Shown piece after piece: positions 37,596-45,860 of a stretch of DNA of 64,000 nucleotides. Location of the stretch: the NCBI RefSeq assembly GCF_005281475.1, contig NZ_CP040106.1:5074001-5138000 (forward strand), in the 5' to 3' direction. Source of the DNA: Echinicola rosea. GTDB lineage: Bacteria; Bacteroidota; Bacteroidia; Cytophagales; Cyclobacteriaceae. Both the position numbers and the translations under genes were made by a program. Position 1 is the first letter of the stretch, and each line of letters starts with the position of its first letter. Below the pieces are notes generated by a model, which was not told where the DNA came from, searched no databases, and worked only from the letters and a program-made list of their open reading frames with translations.

Positions 37596-37752
37596 TGGTA
37601 AAAAGTTGGTTTACAGCTAATTTACAAAAAAGCTGGATAGCGTCAAACAAATGTTCAGCATCAGCATATGAGATTTCCTGACCATCCTTCCTCAATAATT
37701 TTATCAGGTTTTTAATTTTTTCCCGCCTCTTTTTTTCTTTCAGTTGTACCAT
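37582..37752 (-). CDS. Small basic protein upstream of the recombinase (56 aa)
   Basis: Reads MVQLKEKKRREKIKNLIKLL, then RKDGQEISYADAEHLFDAIQ and LFCKLAVNQLFTNENS. The basic N-terminus and helical body suggest a DNA- or recombinase-binding helper, such as an excisionase-like factor, but no family is recognised. Its TGA (37582-37584) lies 14 bases inside the recombinase gene in another frame, an overlap that suggests translational coupling. The 25-base repeated motif lies 48 bp upstream. Confidence 0.65.
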   Translation of the reverse strand: MVQLKEKKRREKIKNLIKLLRKDGQEISYADAEHLFDAIQLFCKLAVNQLFTNENS

Positions 37753-37800
37753 ATTATATTTCTGATAGAGGCTAAATTAAATTTACTTTCATTACAAATA

Positions 37801-37825
37801 TTCACCAGTTTAACCCTACTGGGGT
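37801..37825 (-). promoter_or_regulatory. Shared operator-like motif, copy 1 (recombinase operon)
   Basis: On the plus strand: TTCACCAGTT, three bases, CCCTACTGGGGT. The same motif occurs at 49330-49354 with 22 of 25 bases identical. The arms CCAGT/ACTGG make an imperfect inverted repeat. It ends 48 bp upstream of the small gene that leads the recombinase operon. Confidence 0.6.
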
Positions 37826-37898
37826 ATAAAATGAACACATTTAGGAATTAAAATTTCCCTTCCAATTGGACCTATCTCCAGCTTAAATTATCAGCAAT

Positions 37899-37920
37899 AA
37901 AAAAAGGGCCTTACAGCCCT
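37899..37920 (-). terminator. Terminator of the radC-like gene
   Basis: AGGGC (37905-37909) pairs with GCCCT (37916-37920) around CTTACA; on the minus strand it is followed by a T-run (A-run at 37899-37905). It overlaps the stop codon of the gene. Confidence 0.6.
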
Positions 37921-38381
37921 CCATCATCTGCGAAGGAATAATACCCTTCGGGAGTTAGGATGATGTGATCAAGTACCGGAAGTTCCAAAAGTTTTCCTGC
38001 CTTCACCATCTTTTCGGTGAGGCGTTTATCCCGTTCACTCGGCTTCATCGTTCCTGAGGGATGATTATGTGCAATTATCATGGCCGATGCTGACGATTTC
38101 ATGGCAGCTCCAAATATCACCTTTAAATCCACTACCGTTCCCGCTGTTCCCCCGGATGAGGCATTGATTATTCCAAGTACACGGTTGGCCCTGTTAAGGA
38201 GGATGACCTTAAATTCTTCTATAAAAGCTATTTTAGATTCGTCCCAATTGGCCCTTAAAATCCTATTGGCTGTCAGGGAAGAGACGATTTGCGGTTTCTC
38301 TGAGACCTTTGAATTGGGACGGTAGCTCAATACGATTTCGGCTACTTGGCTGGAAACGATGTCTTTGTTTTTGGTATCCAT
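37911..38381 (-). CDS. RadC-like JAB/MPN domain protein
   Basis: 156 residues; residues about 40-156 are the RadC JAB1/MPN+ fold. The metal motif HNHPSGTMKPSERD (about 105-118) is complete, as is LPVLDHIILTPEGYYSFADDG at the end. The N-terminal HhH part of full RadC is missing, which is usual for copies on mobile elements. The family is common on conjugative elements and prophages and may help recombination or anti-restriction, but its activity is unproven. Lies between the recombinase and tra operons with its own terminator. Confidence 0.88.
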   Translation of the reverse strand: MDTKNKDIVSSQVAEIVLSYRPNSKVSEKPQIVSSLTANRILRANWDESKIAFIEEFKVILLNRANRVLGIINASSGGTAGTVVDLKVIFGAAMKSSASAMIIAHNHPSGTMKPSERDKRLTEKMVKAGKLLELPVLDHIILTPEGYYSFADDGGL

Positions 38382-38581
38382 AACATTTCGATTTAATGGT
38401 TAGAAATTAATTATGGTACCATCACAGCTTGAGGGCTATCAAGGCCATGTGGCAACGGAATAAATGAGGGACTAGCGCAAAGCCCTGTGTTTATGCCGTA
38501 AACTCATGGCCGCTTCAGCAGCCCGAAAGTTAACTTGTAACATTATTAATGAATAAAATCTCATCCTCTATTTTTAACCGT

Positions 38582-38611
38582 AAAAAAAGCATTTCCACTA
38601 ACTGAAAATGC
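38582..38611 (-). terminator. Terminator of the tra operon
   Basis: GCATTT (38589-38594) pairs with AAATGC (38606-38611); read on the minus strand it ends in seven T residues (A-run 38582-38588). It lies 30 bp past the last tra-operon gene. Confidence 0.75.
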
Positions 38612-38640
38612 CATTTTTACAGTATTAAATCAAGCTATTT

Positions 38641-39420
38641 TTACATCCTCGCCCCTTTCCCCTTCTTGGGTTCCTTAGGGGTGTTCTTCATCTTCGGGGC
38701 CTGTTGCTTTTTTTCCTGCCGGTCCTGCTTCACCTCCTCTCCCTGGTCCTTGCCCAGTATCAGGTCATTGGTCTTGACCATTTTCATTTCTGTATCATAG
38801 ACATTGACCGACTTGAACTTGGGGTTGGCCGATACGTACATGATCTCTTCCTTGCCGCCTTTTTCCATCGTCACCGGATAGACATTGCCCTTTTCAAAGG
38901 CCTTGAGCATCCATTCGGTCTTGGTGGGATCCTGCAGCTCCTTGATGGGAAGTTTGGACAGGGCTTGTTTACTGTCAAAGCCATAGTTCTCGTGATAGGA
39001 CTCGATCTTGAAATTGTTGTTCTTGTCCTTCTGGGAAAAGTCCAGTTGCATCCAAGCTTGATAAGGTTCATTCTCCGCATTGAGCATGCCTTTTTTCACT
39101 GCCCTTCCTTCCAAGAGGTTAAAGGCCTCTTTGGCCGTCACCGATTGGTTGTTGTAGAAGGTATGCTGCTTGGGGGCGATTTCCGGATTGAGGTTGTGAA
39201 GGCTTGCATCGTACTTGTTGAGAAAATAACGCTCCGAGGTATTCGACTTTCGAAAGTGCAGCGAAACATCCATTTTCTTTCCTTCGATTTCCATGCTGTG
39301 CGGCAACTGAAAGGCCTCGTTTCCAGCCTTTATCTGTTTTTCCAGCGCATCGTTCAGGTCGGTGTCAAAACCGGTATACTTTAGCTTTTCCTTGAGGTAC
39401 TCTAGATTTTCCTGGTCCAT
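38641..39420 (-). CDS. Conjugative-transposon protein, DUF3945-like
   Basis: 259 residues, soluble. QLKYTGF-like opening (LKEKLKYTGFDTDLNDALEKQI), then HTFYNNQSVTAKEAFNLLEGRAVKKG, AWMQLDFSQKDKNNNFKIESYHENYGFD, and PVTMEKGGKEEIMYVSANPKFKSVNVYD, all of which recall a family (DUF3945/DUF4099 type) found on Bacteroidota conjugative elements. The tail is Lys/Gln/Pro-rich (EEVKQDRQEKKQQAPK). Last gene of the tra operon, four bases from traN. The role is not known; recognition is from memory. Confidence 0.65.
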   Translation of the reverse strand: MDQENLEYLKEKLKYTGFDTDLNDALEKQIKAGNEAFQLPHSMEIEGKKMDVSLHFRKSNTSERYFLNKYDASLHNLNPEIAPKQHTFYNNQSVTAKEAFNLLEGRAVKKGMLNAENEPYQAWMQLDFSQKDKNNNFKIESYHENYGFDSKQALSKLPIKELQDPTKTEWMLKAFEKGNVYPVTMEKGGKEEIMYVSANPKFKSVNVYDTEMKMVKTNDLILGKDQGEEVKQDRQEKKQQAPKMKNTPKEPKKGKGARM

Positions 39421-39423
39421 GGT

Positions 39424-40290
39424 TTATTTTGTTTCAGGTTGAACATCGGTCAGGTTTCTTGTTTTCAGGATGTCCCTGCCCCTGACCTTTAGGCGAAGGT
39501 TCCTGTCCCCGTTTTTTTCATCCAGTTGAATTTCCAACTGTTTTTTGTCCGAGAGGGTAAATTGCGGTAAGGCCACTACCAATGTATTCTGCCCATGGCC
39601 GGGAACACCAGGGCTGTTTTCCCATTGCTGCAACAACGCATCGAGTGGTTCTTCCCGGACCGATGCATGCTTGGCCTGCTTCTTATCGGTAATGGTAAAT
39701 ACCAGGCTTTCTGGTACAAAGGCCAGACGGGACCTGTTCTCCACTTGGAGCTTAAAAAACAGCAGCCCTTGCTGCTGGTAAATCCCCTGCAGCCCGAACC
39801 TCATCCGGTATTGGCGCCTTGTCCTGTTCAAAAAGGGATCCATGGAAAGAACGGCCTCCCCTGTTTGCTCCAGCTCCTTTGCCGGCAAGGCAAAATCCCT
39901 AAGCTGCAGCTCTTTCCAGGACAACAGCTGTTGACGGGCCATGTTAATGGAAGACCGTGCCAGTGATTCATCATAGCTGACCCTGAAATGGTAGAGCCGT
40001 GCATCGGCGGTGACCACATGCAGGTTGGTAGTCTTGAAGGAGCGCTGTCCTGCCTTCAGCAGCAAGAGGTTCGGTGCCTTTTCCTCTACTTTTGCCATGA
40101 TATGGCCATGCCCACGGTCCACGCTCACCACTTTGGATGCAAAGACCAGTGCGGTGGTATGGTCCCAGCCAACGCTTATCGGGTAGGCCGGAAGGAGGGC
40201 ACTTTTTGAAATGGGGCTTATTTCCACTTGCGCATTTGCTGCTCCTACAAACCACAATAGGCAATAAATGATCATCAATGTTTTTTTCAT
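39424..40290 (-). CDS. traN: Conjugative transposon protein TraN
   Basis: 288 residues with a signal peptide (MKKTLMIIYCLLWFVGAANAQ). The sequence VGWDHTTALVFASKVVSVDRGHGHIMAKVEEKAPNLLLLKAG and FGLQGIYQQQGLLFFKLQVENRSRLAFVPE fits the TraN (DUF4138) family, thought to be a VirB9-like outer channel component. It lies four bases from traM in the standard tra gene order. Confidence 0.88.
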   Translation of the reverse strand: MKKTLMIIYCLLWFVGAANAQVEISPISKSALLPAYPISVGWDHTTALVFASKVVSVDRGHGHIMAKVEEKAPNLLLLKAGQRSFKTTNLHVVTADARLYHFRVSYDESLARSSINMARQQLLSWKELQLRDFALPAKELEQTGEAVLSMDPFLNRTRRQYRMRFGLQGIYQQQGLLFFKLQVENRSRLAFVPESLVFTITDKKQAKHASVREEPLDALLQQWENSPGVPGHGQNTLVVALPQFTLSDKKQLEIQLDEKNGDRNLRLKVRGRDILKTRNLTDVQPETK

Positions 40291-40294
40291 GGTA

Positions 40295-41506
40295 TCAGCT
40301 GTTTTTAGTGTTGACCAATAAGATGGGGTGCCCGGCCTTAAGGGTGATCGTGACTGCTTTGTTCTTTTTTCTAAACAGCCCTTTTGCCGTGGATATGCCC
40401 GCAGAGGCCATCTGGGTTTCCAGCGTCATGCCCGAGGCCATATTGGGCATCCCTGTGACCAGGGCCTCCCCTGCCCCTCTGTTGATTTCTTGACCGATAC
40501 TTCCACCGATCGGTATTCCGGGCATGGCGTCTGCATCATGGGCTTCCAGTGCTACGGGAAGGATGTGTTTTCCTGACCGCAATGCGCTGACCACCAATTT
40601 CACCCGGTCACCATCAAGGGAAGCCTCTCCATAGACCAGGCTGCCTTTTGGGAATGCCAGGCCGTTTACCCGGACATCCTCCAGCAATTTTACCTTTATC
40701 CTGCCCTTGCCCTCAAAAGTGGTTTCTTCGGCCACTTCCGCTGTTATGGCGGCTTTTACCGCATGTTCCATCCGGGGCGGTTCCTCCAGGCCATAAAAGG
40801 CATTTCGTGGCGCTTCTTCCATCTTGGCCTGGTCAGCATGCTGCTTGTTTTTTGCCTGCATGTGGCCATCCGTTTCCACGGTGAACCGTAGCCTTTCAAG
40901 CGCCTTTTCACGGATCCGGCCTTCTACCCGCTCGGGATGTTGTACGTCAAGGATTTTGTCGAGCATCCCTTCGAGTTGTTGCAGTTCGTGATCGGGACCG
41001 GTTGGCTGCATGCGGTCCATCAGTGCTTCCAGCTGCCGGACATCCTGGGACAAATCCGTTGGCACTTTTTGTTGGACCGTTGCCGGTCGGTATCCCTTTG
41101 GGCCGGTGGGCACCTGATCAGCCTGCCGGACCTGTTTGTCCAGCAGTTGGAGTTTGTCCAACAGGGCATTTTCCTTTTCGCCCAATCGGTCATTGCCCGA
41201 CAACCCCATCAATCCGCTTTGTTCCTTTTCGGGAACCAAATTTTCCTTCTTGAGGTAGGGATCCATCCGGAGCTGTTCCTGACGCTTTTTGGACGCTTTG
41301 GCCTCTTGCTCATACAGGGCCATTTTATCCATTTGCCGCTCCTTGAGCACCGGCTCTGGAAGGGCGGTACGCAGGCCTTTTGGAACTTTTCCCCCATCAG
41401 GGCTTGTGATTCCCTGGCCCGCCCAGGAAAATGCCAGGATAAACGGCAGGACGAAGAGTGGAAGGACCAATAACAGGGTCCGTTGTTTGGTGTTGAATCT
41501 TTTCAT
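40295..41506 (-). CDS. traM: Conjugative transposon protein TraM
   Basis: 403 residues: N-terminal membrane anchor (TLLLVLPLFVLPFILAFSWAG), a long Gln/Lys-rich helical middle, and a C-terminal domain (about 270-403) with AITAEVAEETTFEGKGRIKVKLLEDVRVNGLAFPKGSLVYGEASL. That domain is the VirB10-like beta-barrel part of TraM. TraM is thought to bridge inner and outer membranes in the type IV secretion channel. The start lies inside the end of traL (about 110 nt overlap). Confidence 0.9.
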   Translation of the reverse strand: MKRFNTKQRTLLLVLPLFVLPFILAFSWAGQGITSPDGGKVPKGLRTALPEPVLKERQMDKMALYEQEAKASKKRQEQLRMDPYLKKENLVPEKEQSGLMGLSGNDRLGEKENALLDKLQLLDKQVRQADQVPTGPKGYRPATVQQKVPTDLSQDVRQLEALMDRMQPTGPDHELQQLEGMLDKILDVQHPERVEGRIREKALERLRFTVETDGHMQAKNKQHADQAKMEEAPRNAFYGLEEPPRMEHAVKAAITAEVAEETTFEGKGRIKVKLLEDVRVNGLAFPKGSLVYGEASLDGDRVKLVVSALRSGKHILPVALEAHDADAMPGIPIGGSIGQEINRGAGEALVTGMPNMASGMTLETQMASAGISTAKGLFRKKNKAVTITLKAGHPILLVNTKNS

Positions 41507-41801
41507 GGTCTTTGGTTTTTAATTGGTGAACAGTGGAATCCATGGCCGGCCCCACCATTTCGGGCGGTGGGGTTTCCGGTACGGATACCGGCCCTTGGTC
41601 AATAGTTTGACAGGTCTGCAGGACAATCGCCCCTGCCCAAGCGGTGAGCAGGAATCCAAACAGCAATGCACGCTGGAAGGAGGTTAGCCTTGCCTCCCAC
41701 TTGGAAAAGGATAAGGCCATTGTCTTCGCGATTTGGCTTCGAAATAATCCGACCCTCTCCATAAGGAAACTTAGGGACGGCCGGGTCCTTGCTTTTATCA
41801 T
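41397..41801 (-). CDS. traL: TraL-like small membrane protein
   Basis: 134 residues from ATG 41801, which overlaps the traK stop (ATGA). One hydrophobic segment (QRALLFGFLLTAWAGAIVLQTC, about 43-65) after a basic N-terminus, then a Pro-rich region. The position between traK and traM suggests TraL (DUF3989-like). The reading frame continues about 110 nt into traM in a different frame; this C-terminal tail (IGPSTLRPAVYPGIFLGGPG) is not family-like and may be tolerated read-through. Confidence 0.65.
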   Translation of the reverse strand: MIKARTRPSLSFLMERVGLFRSQIAKTMALSFSKWEARLTSFQRALLFGFLLTAWAGAIVLQTCQTIDQGPVSVPETPPPEMVGPAMDSTVHQLKTKDHEKIQHQTTDPVIGPSTLRPAVYPGIFLGGPGNHKP

Positions 41802-42415
41802 CGTTTCTCTATTTTTAGGTCCTTGTTTTCCAGGGTTTCCCATTTTTCAATGAGCAGTCCGTGCGGATTGTGGTTCGAACGGGTAATTTCCCGCAGTACC
41901 CCTGTGGTAATCAGGCTCCTTGTCAGCCGGGAAGTGCTCCTGACAATCTGTAGCCTTCCATAAAACCAAAAACGGTACGGGCCGCTGTCCATCTCCAGGG
42001 CAATGCTGTCCAACAGCAGCTTTTGGCTGACATTCCCGGTCACCAGCCTGTCGTAATAGCCCTGCTCCCGCAGTACCTGGTAGGCGTTCTTTATCGATCC
42101 GTCGCCGAGGTACAAGGCTTCCGAAAGTTGATGATGGATCAGCTCCTCGTCTGGCGAAAGGCCAAAGAAGCGGTCATGGAAACGGATCACGTGCTCCCTT
42201 GCTTCCACTTTGAGGTTGTCCTGTCTGCTGCCGGCCACGGCCTCCATTACCTTCCCGTCCAATAGGATGTACACACGTTCCGATGCGGCTTGCTGGAACC
42301 TGTAGGACAGGAAAATGGCGCCCAGGGCCAGCAGTACCGCCCCTATGGAAAGTACCAGGCTAAAGCGTTTCACATGCCCGAAGGCCGTTTCAATATTGGT
42401 CAGGTGTTCGAACAT
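41798..42415 (-). CDS. traK: Conjugative transposon protein TraK (VirB8-like)
   Basis: 205 residues: MFEHLTNIETAFGHVKRFSLVLSIGAVLLALGAIFLSY, a short cytoplasmic part and one TM helix, followed by a periplasmic NTF2-like domain with REHVIRFHDRFFGLSPDEELIHHQLSEALYLGD and LITTGVLREITRSNHNPHGLLIEKWETLENKDL. This is the TraK signature; VirB8 relatives nucleate the channel. It is one base from traJ and overlaps traL. Confidence 0.93.
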   Translation of the reverse strand: MFEHLTNIETAFGHVKRFSLVLSIGAVLLALGAIFLSYRFQQAASERVYILLDGKVMEAVAGSRQDNLKVEAREHVIRFHDRFFGLSPDEELIHHQLSEALYLGDGSIKNAYQVLREQGYYDRLVTGNVSQKLLLDSIALEMDSGPYRFWFYGRLQIVRSTSRLTRSLITTGVLREITRSNHNPHGLLIEKWETLENKDLKIEKR

Positions 42416-42416
42416 A

Positions 42417-43457
42417 TCAGGTAAGGGTTTTGGCAGCTACTGCAGGTGCCGAGGTCACCATGCTGCTGGTCTTGTGGAGCAGCGTGTCCCTGCCTGCCGC
42501 GTAAACGATATAATTGGCCACCGAGGGCACGGTGAAGTAGCCGATGATGGCAATGACCATAAAGATCAGGTAGGCCGTATCGGTGGAGGAAAAGAAGGTC
42601 TTGCCGGCATTTTCCACCTGGCCGATGTCGATCAGGATCATGTTCTCCTGGATCTTGCCGATAATGGCCCCGAAGATATTGGCCACAGGAAGCCACATGT
42701 ACACGTTGATATAGCGGGCAATCCACGAGCGGAGGGTTTGCTGGAAACCGTCGAACACCGATATGCCCATCACGATCGGCCCCAGGATGGAAAGGACAAT
42801 GAGGTAGAACACCCGAATGGTATTGATGCAAAGGGCGGCGGCCTGGTAGAGTACTTCCAGCACCTCGCTCATCCACTTTTTGATCGAGTTGGAGAAATTG
42901 AACGAGGCCTTTTCCATGGCAAACCTGATGTCGTTGCCCAGCCCTTCCCAGAACCCTTCGTCGCTGCCCTCGGGATGGGCATACTCGTACCAGCTTTCCC
43001 TATCGCCGCTGCCGCTTTCCCCCACGTACATTTCCCAGTACTCGGTGGCTTCCAGTGCCCGCTGTTTTTCGGCAAGCAGTCGGTCAATGGCCGCATTGGA
43101 CCCTTCGACCATCTTTCCGGTTTCATTTGCCAATGGCGACAATATGCTGTTCATCACATGGAGCACGGATGGAAAGAGCATAATGGCCATGCCCAGCGCA
43201 AAAGGGCGCAACAGCGGATAAAAGTCCACTGCTTCAGCCCTTGCGATATGCCCCCACACCCGACTGGCGATATAAAACAGGGCTGCAAACCCCGCCAGTG
43301 CCCTGCCCACACCGATCAGGTCGGCTGCCAGCGGTACCATTTCATCATACAATCGGTCCAATACTTCATGGAGTCCTCCTGCCCCGCCGCTCACGCCTTG
43401 CGCATGTGCTCCGAGGGCCAGCAACACGAGCAATAAGGTCCCTATTCCCCTTTTCAT
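42417..43457 (-). CDS. traJ: Conjugative transposon protein TraJ (VirB6-like)
   Basis: 346 residues: signal-like start (MKRGIGTLLLVLLALGAHAQG), LHEVLDRLYDEMVPLAADLIGVGRALAGFAALFYIASRVWGH, RPFALGMAIMLFPSVLHVMN, and several TM helices (VFYLIVLSILGPIVMGISVFDGF; YLIFMVIAIIGYFTVPSVANYIVYAAG). Fits TraJ, the polytopic inner membrane channel protein. It overlaps the upstream gene by four bases. Confidence 0.93.
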   Translation of the reverse strand: MKRGIGTLLLVLLALGAHAQGVSGGAGGLHEVLDRLYDEMVPLAADLIGVGRALAGFAALFYIASRVWGHIARAEAVDFYPLLRPFALGMAIMLFPSVLHVMNSILSPLANETGKMVEGSNAAIDRLLAEKQRALEATEYWEMYVGESGSGDRESWYEYAHPEGSDEGFWEGLGNDIRFAMEKASFNFSNSIKKWMSEVLEVLYQAAALCINTIRVFYLIVLSILGPIVMGISVFDGFQQTLRSWIARYINVYMWLPVANIFGAIIGKIQENMILIDIGQVENAGKTFFSSTDTAYLIFMVIAIIGYFTVPSVANYIVYAAGRDTLLHKTSSMVTSAPAVAAKTLT

Positions 43458-44083
43458 GGCTGTAAGGATTTGATGGTCTTCAGGTTTCCGGATGCCTTTT
43501 TCCTTTGGAGGTCTAATACGGCCGCCTCATTGTTGAATATCCGCACGAATACATAGCGGTCCTTTATCCCATCAAAGATCCGGTCAATGGCCGCCATCCG
43601 TTCCTTGTCGGTCATCTGCAGCTTTCCCCCGGTGATGACCAGCAGCAGCTCTTCGATGTTGCGGGCGCTCATCTCGAGCAGGTTGCCGTAGACCAGGGCC
43701 AGGTAATCGAGCTCTTCGCGGGTAAACCGTCCACGGTCGAGAAACTGGCGGTAGGCCCTGCGGTATTCGTCCAAAATGAGCTTTTGATAGTTGATGATCC
43801 CGCCCACCTTATGGTAGCGCCGTACCACCGGGCTGACCGCGGAGAGCCCATCGATAAATACCTTGTGCAAAGAGAAATTGCCCGAGGCAATGTCCCTTAC
43901 CGCATTATAGCCACGGCTGAGCGTCCGGTAGCCCTTGTACATATCGTCAAGGACCTGCTTGAACTGGCTGAGCTTTTCCACGTTGAGCAGCAGCTGTGCG
44001 GTTTCGCCGACCTGGGCCATCGCCACTTGCGGTGTACCCCACAGGCTGCCCATCAGCAATAGTATGGTCAAATAGTGTTTCAT
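43454..44083 (-). CDS. TerB/TraI-like exported protein, paralogue C
   Basis: 209 residues; signal peptide (ILLLMGSLWGTPQVAMAQ). Mostly helical: FKQVLDDMYKGYRTLSRGYNAVRDIASGNFSLHKVFIDGLSAVSPVVRRYHKV, then REELDYLALVYGNLLEMSARNIEELLLVITGGKLQMTDKERMAAIDRIF. This architecture matches proteins annotated as TerB-like or conjugal transfer TraI in Cytophagales elements. Two neighbours share it. Probably a periplasmic accessory of the transfer apparatus. It overlaps both adjacent genes by four bases. Confidence 0.72.
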   Translation of the reverse strand: MKHYLTILLLMGSLWGTPQVAMAQVGETAQLLLNVEKLSQFKQVLDDMYKGYRTLSRGYNAVRDIASGNFSLHKVFIDGLSAVSPVVRRYHKVGGIINYQKLILDEYRRAYRQFLDRGRFTREELDYLALVYGNLLEMSARNIEELLLVITGGKLQMTDKERMAAIDRIFDGIKDRYVFVRIFNNEAAVLDLQRKKASGNLKTIKSLQP

Positions 44084-44742
44084 GGTGCTTTTAGTGTTTG
44101 TAGTTTCCGAATGGTTTGCAAATCCCCCGCATGCCAGGCCCGGTGCCGCAGCAGCTGGTAGTTTTCCCGGTTAAAGCCCCGGACAAATCCGTCCAGTCCC
44201 TGTAGCTCCCCGTAAAGCCGGTCGATGAGTCTTAGCCGCTCCCCTTCGGAGAGTTCCAGCCCCGGCTGCAGGGCCACGGCCATCAGTTCGTCCAGCAGCT
44301 TGGATGCCGTTGACACCGCATTGTCGAATACCTGTCCGAAATACTGCTTTTCGGAAGGCTTCAACCTGCCCTGGGCAGCAAACAGCTTTTTGGCCGTTTT
44401 GATCCTTTCCAACAGGCGCAGCTGTAGGGCGATAAATTCCGGGACAACCCGGTAATTGCTGACAGCAGGACTGATCGAGGCCAGGCTGCCAAAGAAATCC
44501 CCGTGCAGGTTGAATTCCCCGTTGCCGACCATCTGGACCGCGTTCCAGCCATCGCGCATTATCCCATAGCCTTTCCGCGCATAACCGATGTAGAGCTGAA
44601 GGCCGCTGACCTGTTTGGCCAAATATTCCTTCTGGGTCTTTTTCTGCCGGAACCATTCACTGAAGGTCTGGGCATTCCCGGTGGCCGAAAAGAGCAGGAG
44701 GAAAACCAATAGCAGCTGAAATGTTGACCTTTTATATTCCAT
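44080..44742 (-). CDS. TerB/TraI-like exported protein, paralogue B
   Basis: 220 residues from ATG 44742, giving a signal peptide (FQLLLVFLLLFSATGNAQ). The mature start TFSEWFRQKKTQKEYLAKQVSGLQLYIGYARKGYGIMRDGWN is typical of the family, followed by NGEFNLHGDFFGSLASISPAVSNY and SEGERLRLIDRLYGELQGLDGFVRGFNREN. It aligns in plan with the genes at 43454 and 45171. The ATG overlaps the end of the upstream hypothetical gene by 11 bases; the frame opens further upstream (44916) without supporting features. Confidence 0.75.
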   Translation of the reverse strand: MEYKRSTFQLLLVFLLLFSATGNAQTFSEWFRQKKTQKEYLAKQVSGLQLYIGYARKGYGIMRDGWNAVQMVGNGEFNLHGDFFGSLASISPAVSNYRVVPEFIALQLRLLERIKTAKKLFAAQGRLKPSEKQYFGQVFDNAVSTASKLLDELMAVALQPGLELSEGERLRLIDRLYGELQGLDGFVRGFNRENYQLLRHRAWHAGDLQTIRKLQTLKAP

Positions 44743-45178
44743 ACCGTCTTGATTTTTGTTGTACCACTGGGTTGACCATTTTAATGGCCAGCTTCCGCGA
44801 AGGGATGTCCTGGATATCCTTGGGGGAAAGCTTGCGTTCCTGTATGATCCTGCCAAACCTGTCCCGGTGGCTGATTTCCATACATGAAAGCTTCCACTTG
44901 TCCATTCCATCAGCATCCAGCTTTAGCCGGGCCATGGTATAATCACTTCCTTCCCCTTTCCATTGCAGGTAGGTACTCATGGTAAGTCCATTGGCGGGAT
45001 AGTCCTCTTTTCCTTTTATGAAAGCATTGATATACCCCCTTATGGATGAGGTAAATTTTCCCGGATAGGCAGCCTTGCAATGGTAGGCCCCGTCATAGCC
45101 CTTGGCCTTCAGGACGGGCATCCAGTGATGGGCCATTTCCAGAAGCTTCCGCAGGGTTGTTATCTGTTGTCTATTCAT
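44732..45178 (-). CDS. Hypothetical protein in the tra operon (148 aa)
   Basis: Starts MNRQQITTLRKLLEMAHHWMPVLKAKGYDG and continues with GYINAFIKGKEDYPANGLTMSTYLQWKGEGSDYTMARLKLDADG, LSCMEISHRDRFGRIIQERKLSP; ends VQQKSRRYGI. No signal peptide or membrane segment; not recognised. It overlaps the genes on either side (8 and 11 bases), so it is a true member of the operon. ATG 45178 is preferred over upstream openings because it is the first Met with sensible helical sequence. Confidence 0.7.
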   Translation of the reverse strand: MNRQQITTLRKLLEMAHHWMPVLKAKGYDGAYHCKAAYPGKFTSSIRGYINAFIKGKEDYPANGLTMSTYLQWKGEGSDYTMARLKLDADGMDKWKLSCMEISHRDRFGRIIQERKLSPKDIQDIPSRKLAIKMVNPVVQQKSRRYGI

Positions 45179-45860
45179 GGATTTCCTTGAGTGTTTTGAT
45201 TGCTCCCTTGGCATAGCTGCGCTGCCTTGCGATGAGCAGGTTCCGCTCATTGAAGCGCATCAGGTCGTTGAGGTTGAAGCGCACCTTCTTTGCTGTCCGG
45301 TCGATCCGGGCAAGCCGCTCGCCGTCGTCCATTTTCAGGTTAAAGGCGCTGACCACGCCGAGCACCTCTTCCAGGTTGCGCACCGAATGGTCAAGAATGC
45401 CCAAATACACCTTTTCCATCCAGCGCAGCTCTTCTGCTGAAAACTGCCCGCTTGCGGTAATGTGCTGCCAGGCTTTTTGGTATTCACTCACCAGTCGCCC
45501 TTGCTTTTCTGCAATGTCCCGCACCTTTTGGTACTGGCTTATGGTACTTTTTACTTTCCAGAGCCCATCGTAATAGTCTCCGTACAGTTCCTTCTGCCGC
45601 TCGCCCCACTCGGCAATTTCTTCGAGCTTGAGCTTGTTGAGCGCATTTTCGAGTACCTGCTGGGCATTCTGCAGCCATATCGTGTTGTTCTGCATCCGCT
45701 GGATCTTCAGATCGATGGCCACGATGGCCTTTTTCACCCCTTTGCGGATTATCTCCAGGATATAGGCCGGTACTGCCGCCTCCGAGCGGGGCATTTGGGG
45801 AGCCCCAAAAAACAGCAGCCCGGCCAATAATCCTGCTTTCCATATGTTTGGCAACTTCAT
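45171..45860 (-). CDS. TerB/TraI-like exported protein, paralogue A
   Basis: 229 residues; signal peptide (MKLPNIWKAGLLAGLLFFGAPQMPRSEAAV). The mature part is helical: ILEIIRKGVKKAIVAIDLKIQRMQNNTIWLQNAQQVLENALNKLKLEEIAEWGERQKELYGDYYDGLW and HSVRNLEEVLGVVSAFNLKMDDGERLARIDRTAKKVRFNLNDLMRFNERN. It corresponds to proteins called TraI in Cytophagales transfer operons. It overlaps traG by four bases. Confidence 0.78.
   Translation of the reverse strand: MKLPNIWKAGLLAGLLFFGAPQMPRSEAAVPAYILEIIRKGVKKAIVAIDLKIQRMQNNTIWLQNAQQVLENALNKLKLEEIAEWGERQKELYGDYYDGLWKVKSTISQYQKVRDIAEKQGRLVSEYQKAWQHITASGQFSAEELRWMEKVYLGILDHSVRNLEEVLGVVSAFNLKMDDGERLARIDRTAKKVRFNLNDLMRFNERNLLIARQRSYAKGAIKTLKEIHE

Noticed and set aside
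42315..43436. 373-codon open frame on the plus strand
   Set aside because: Antisense to traJ; His- and Asp-rich composition typical of a shadow frame in G+C-rich DNA.
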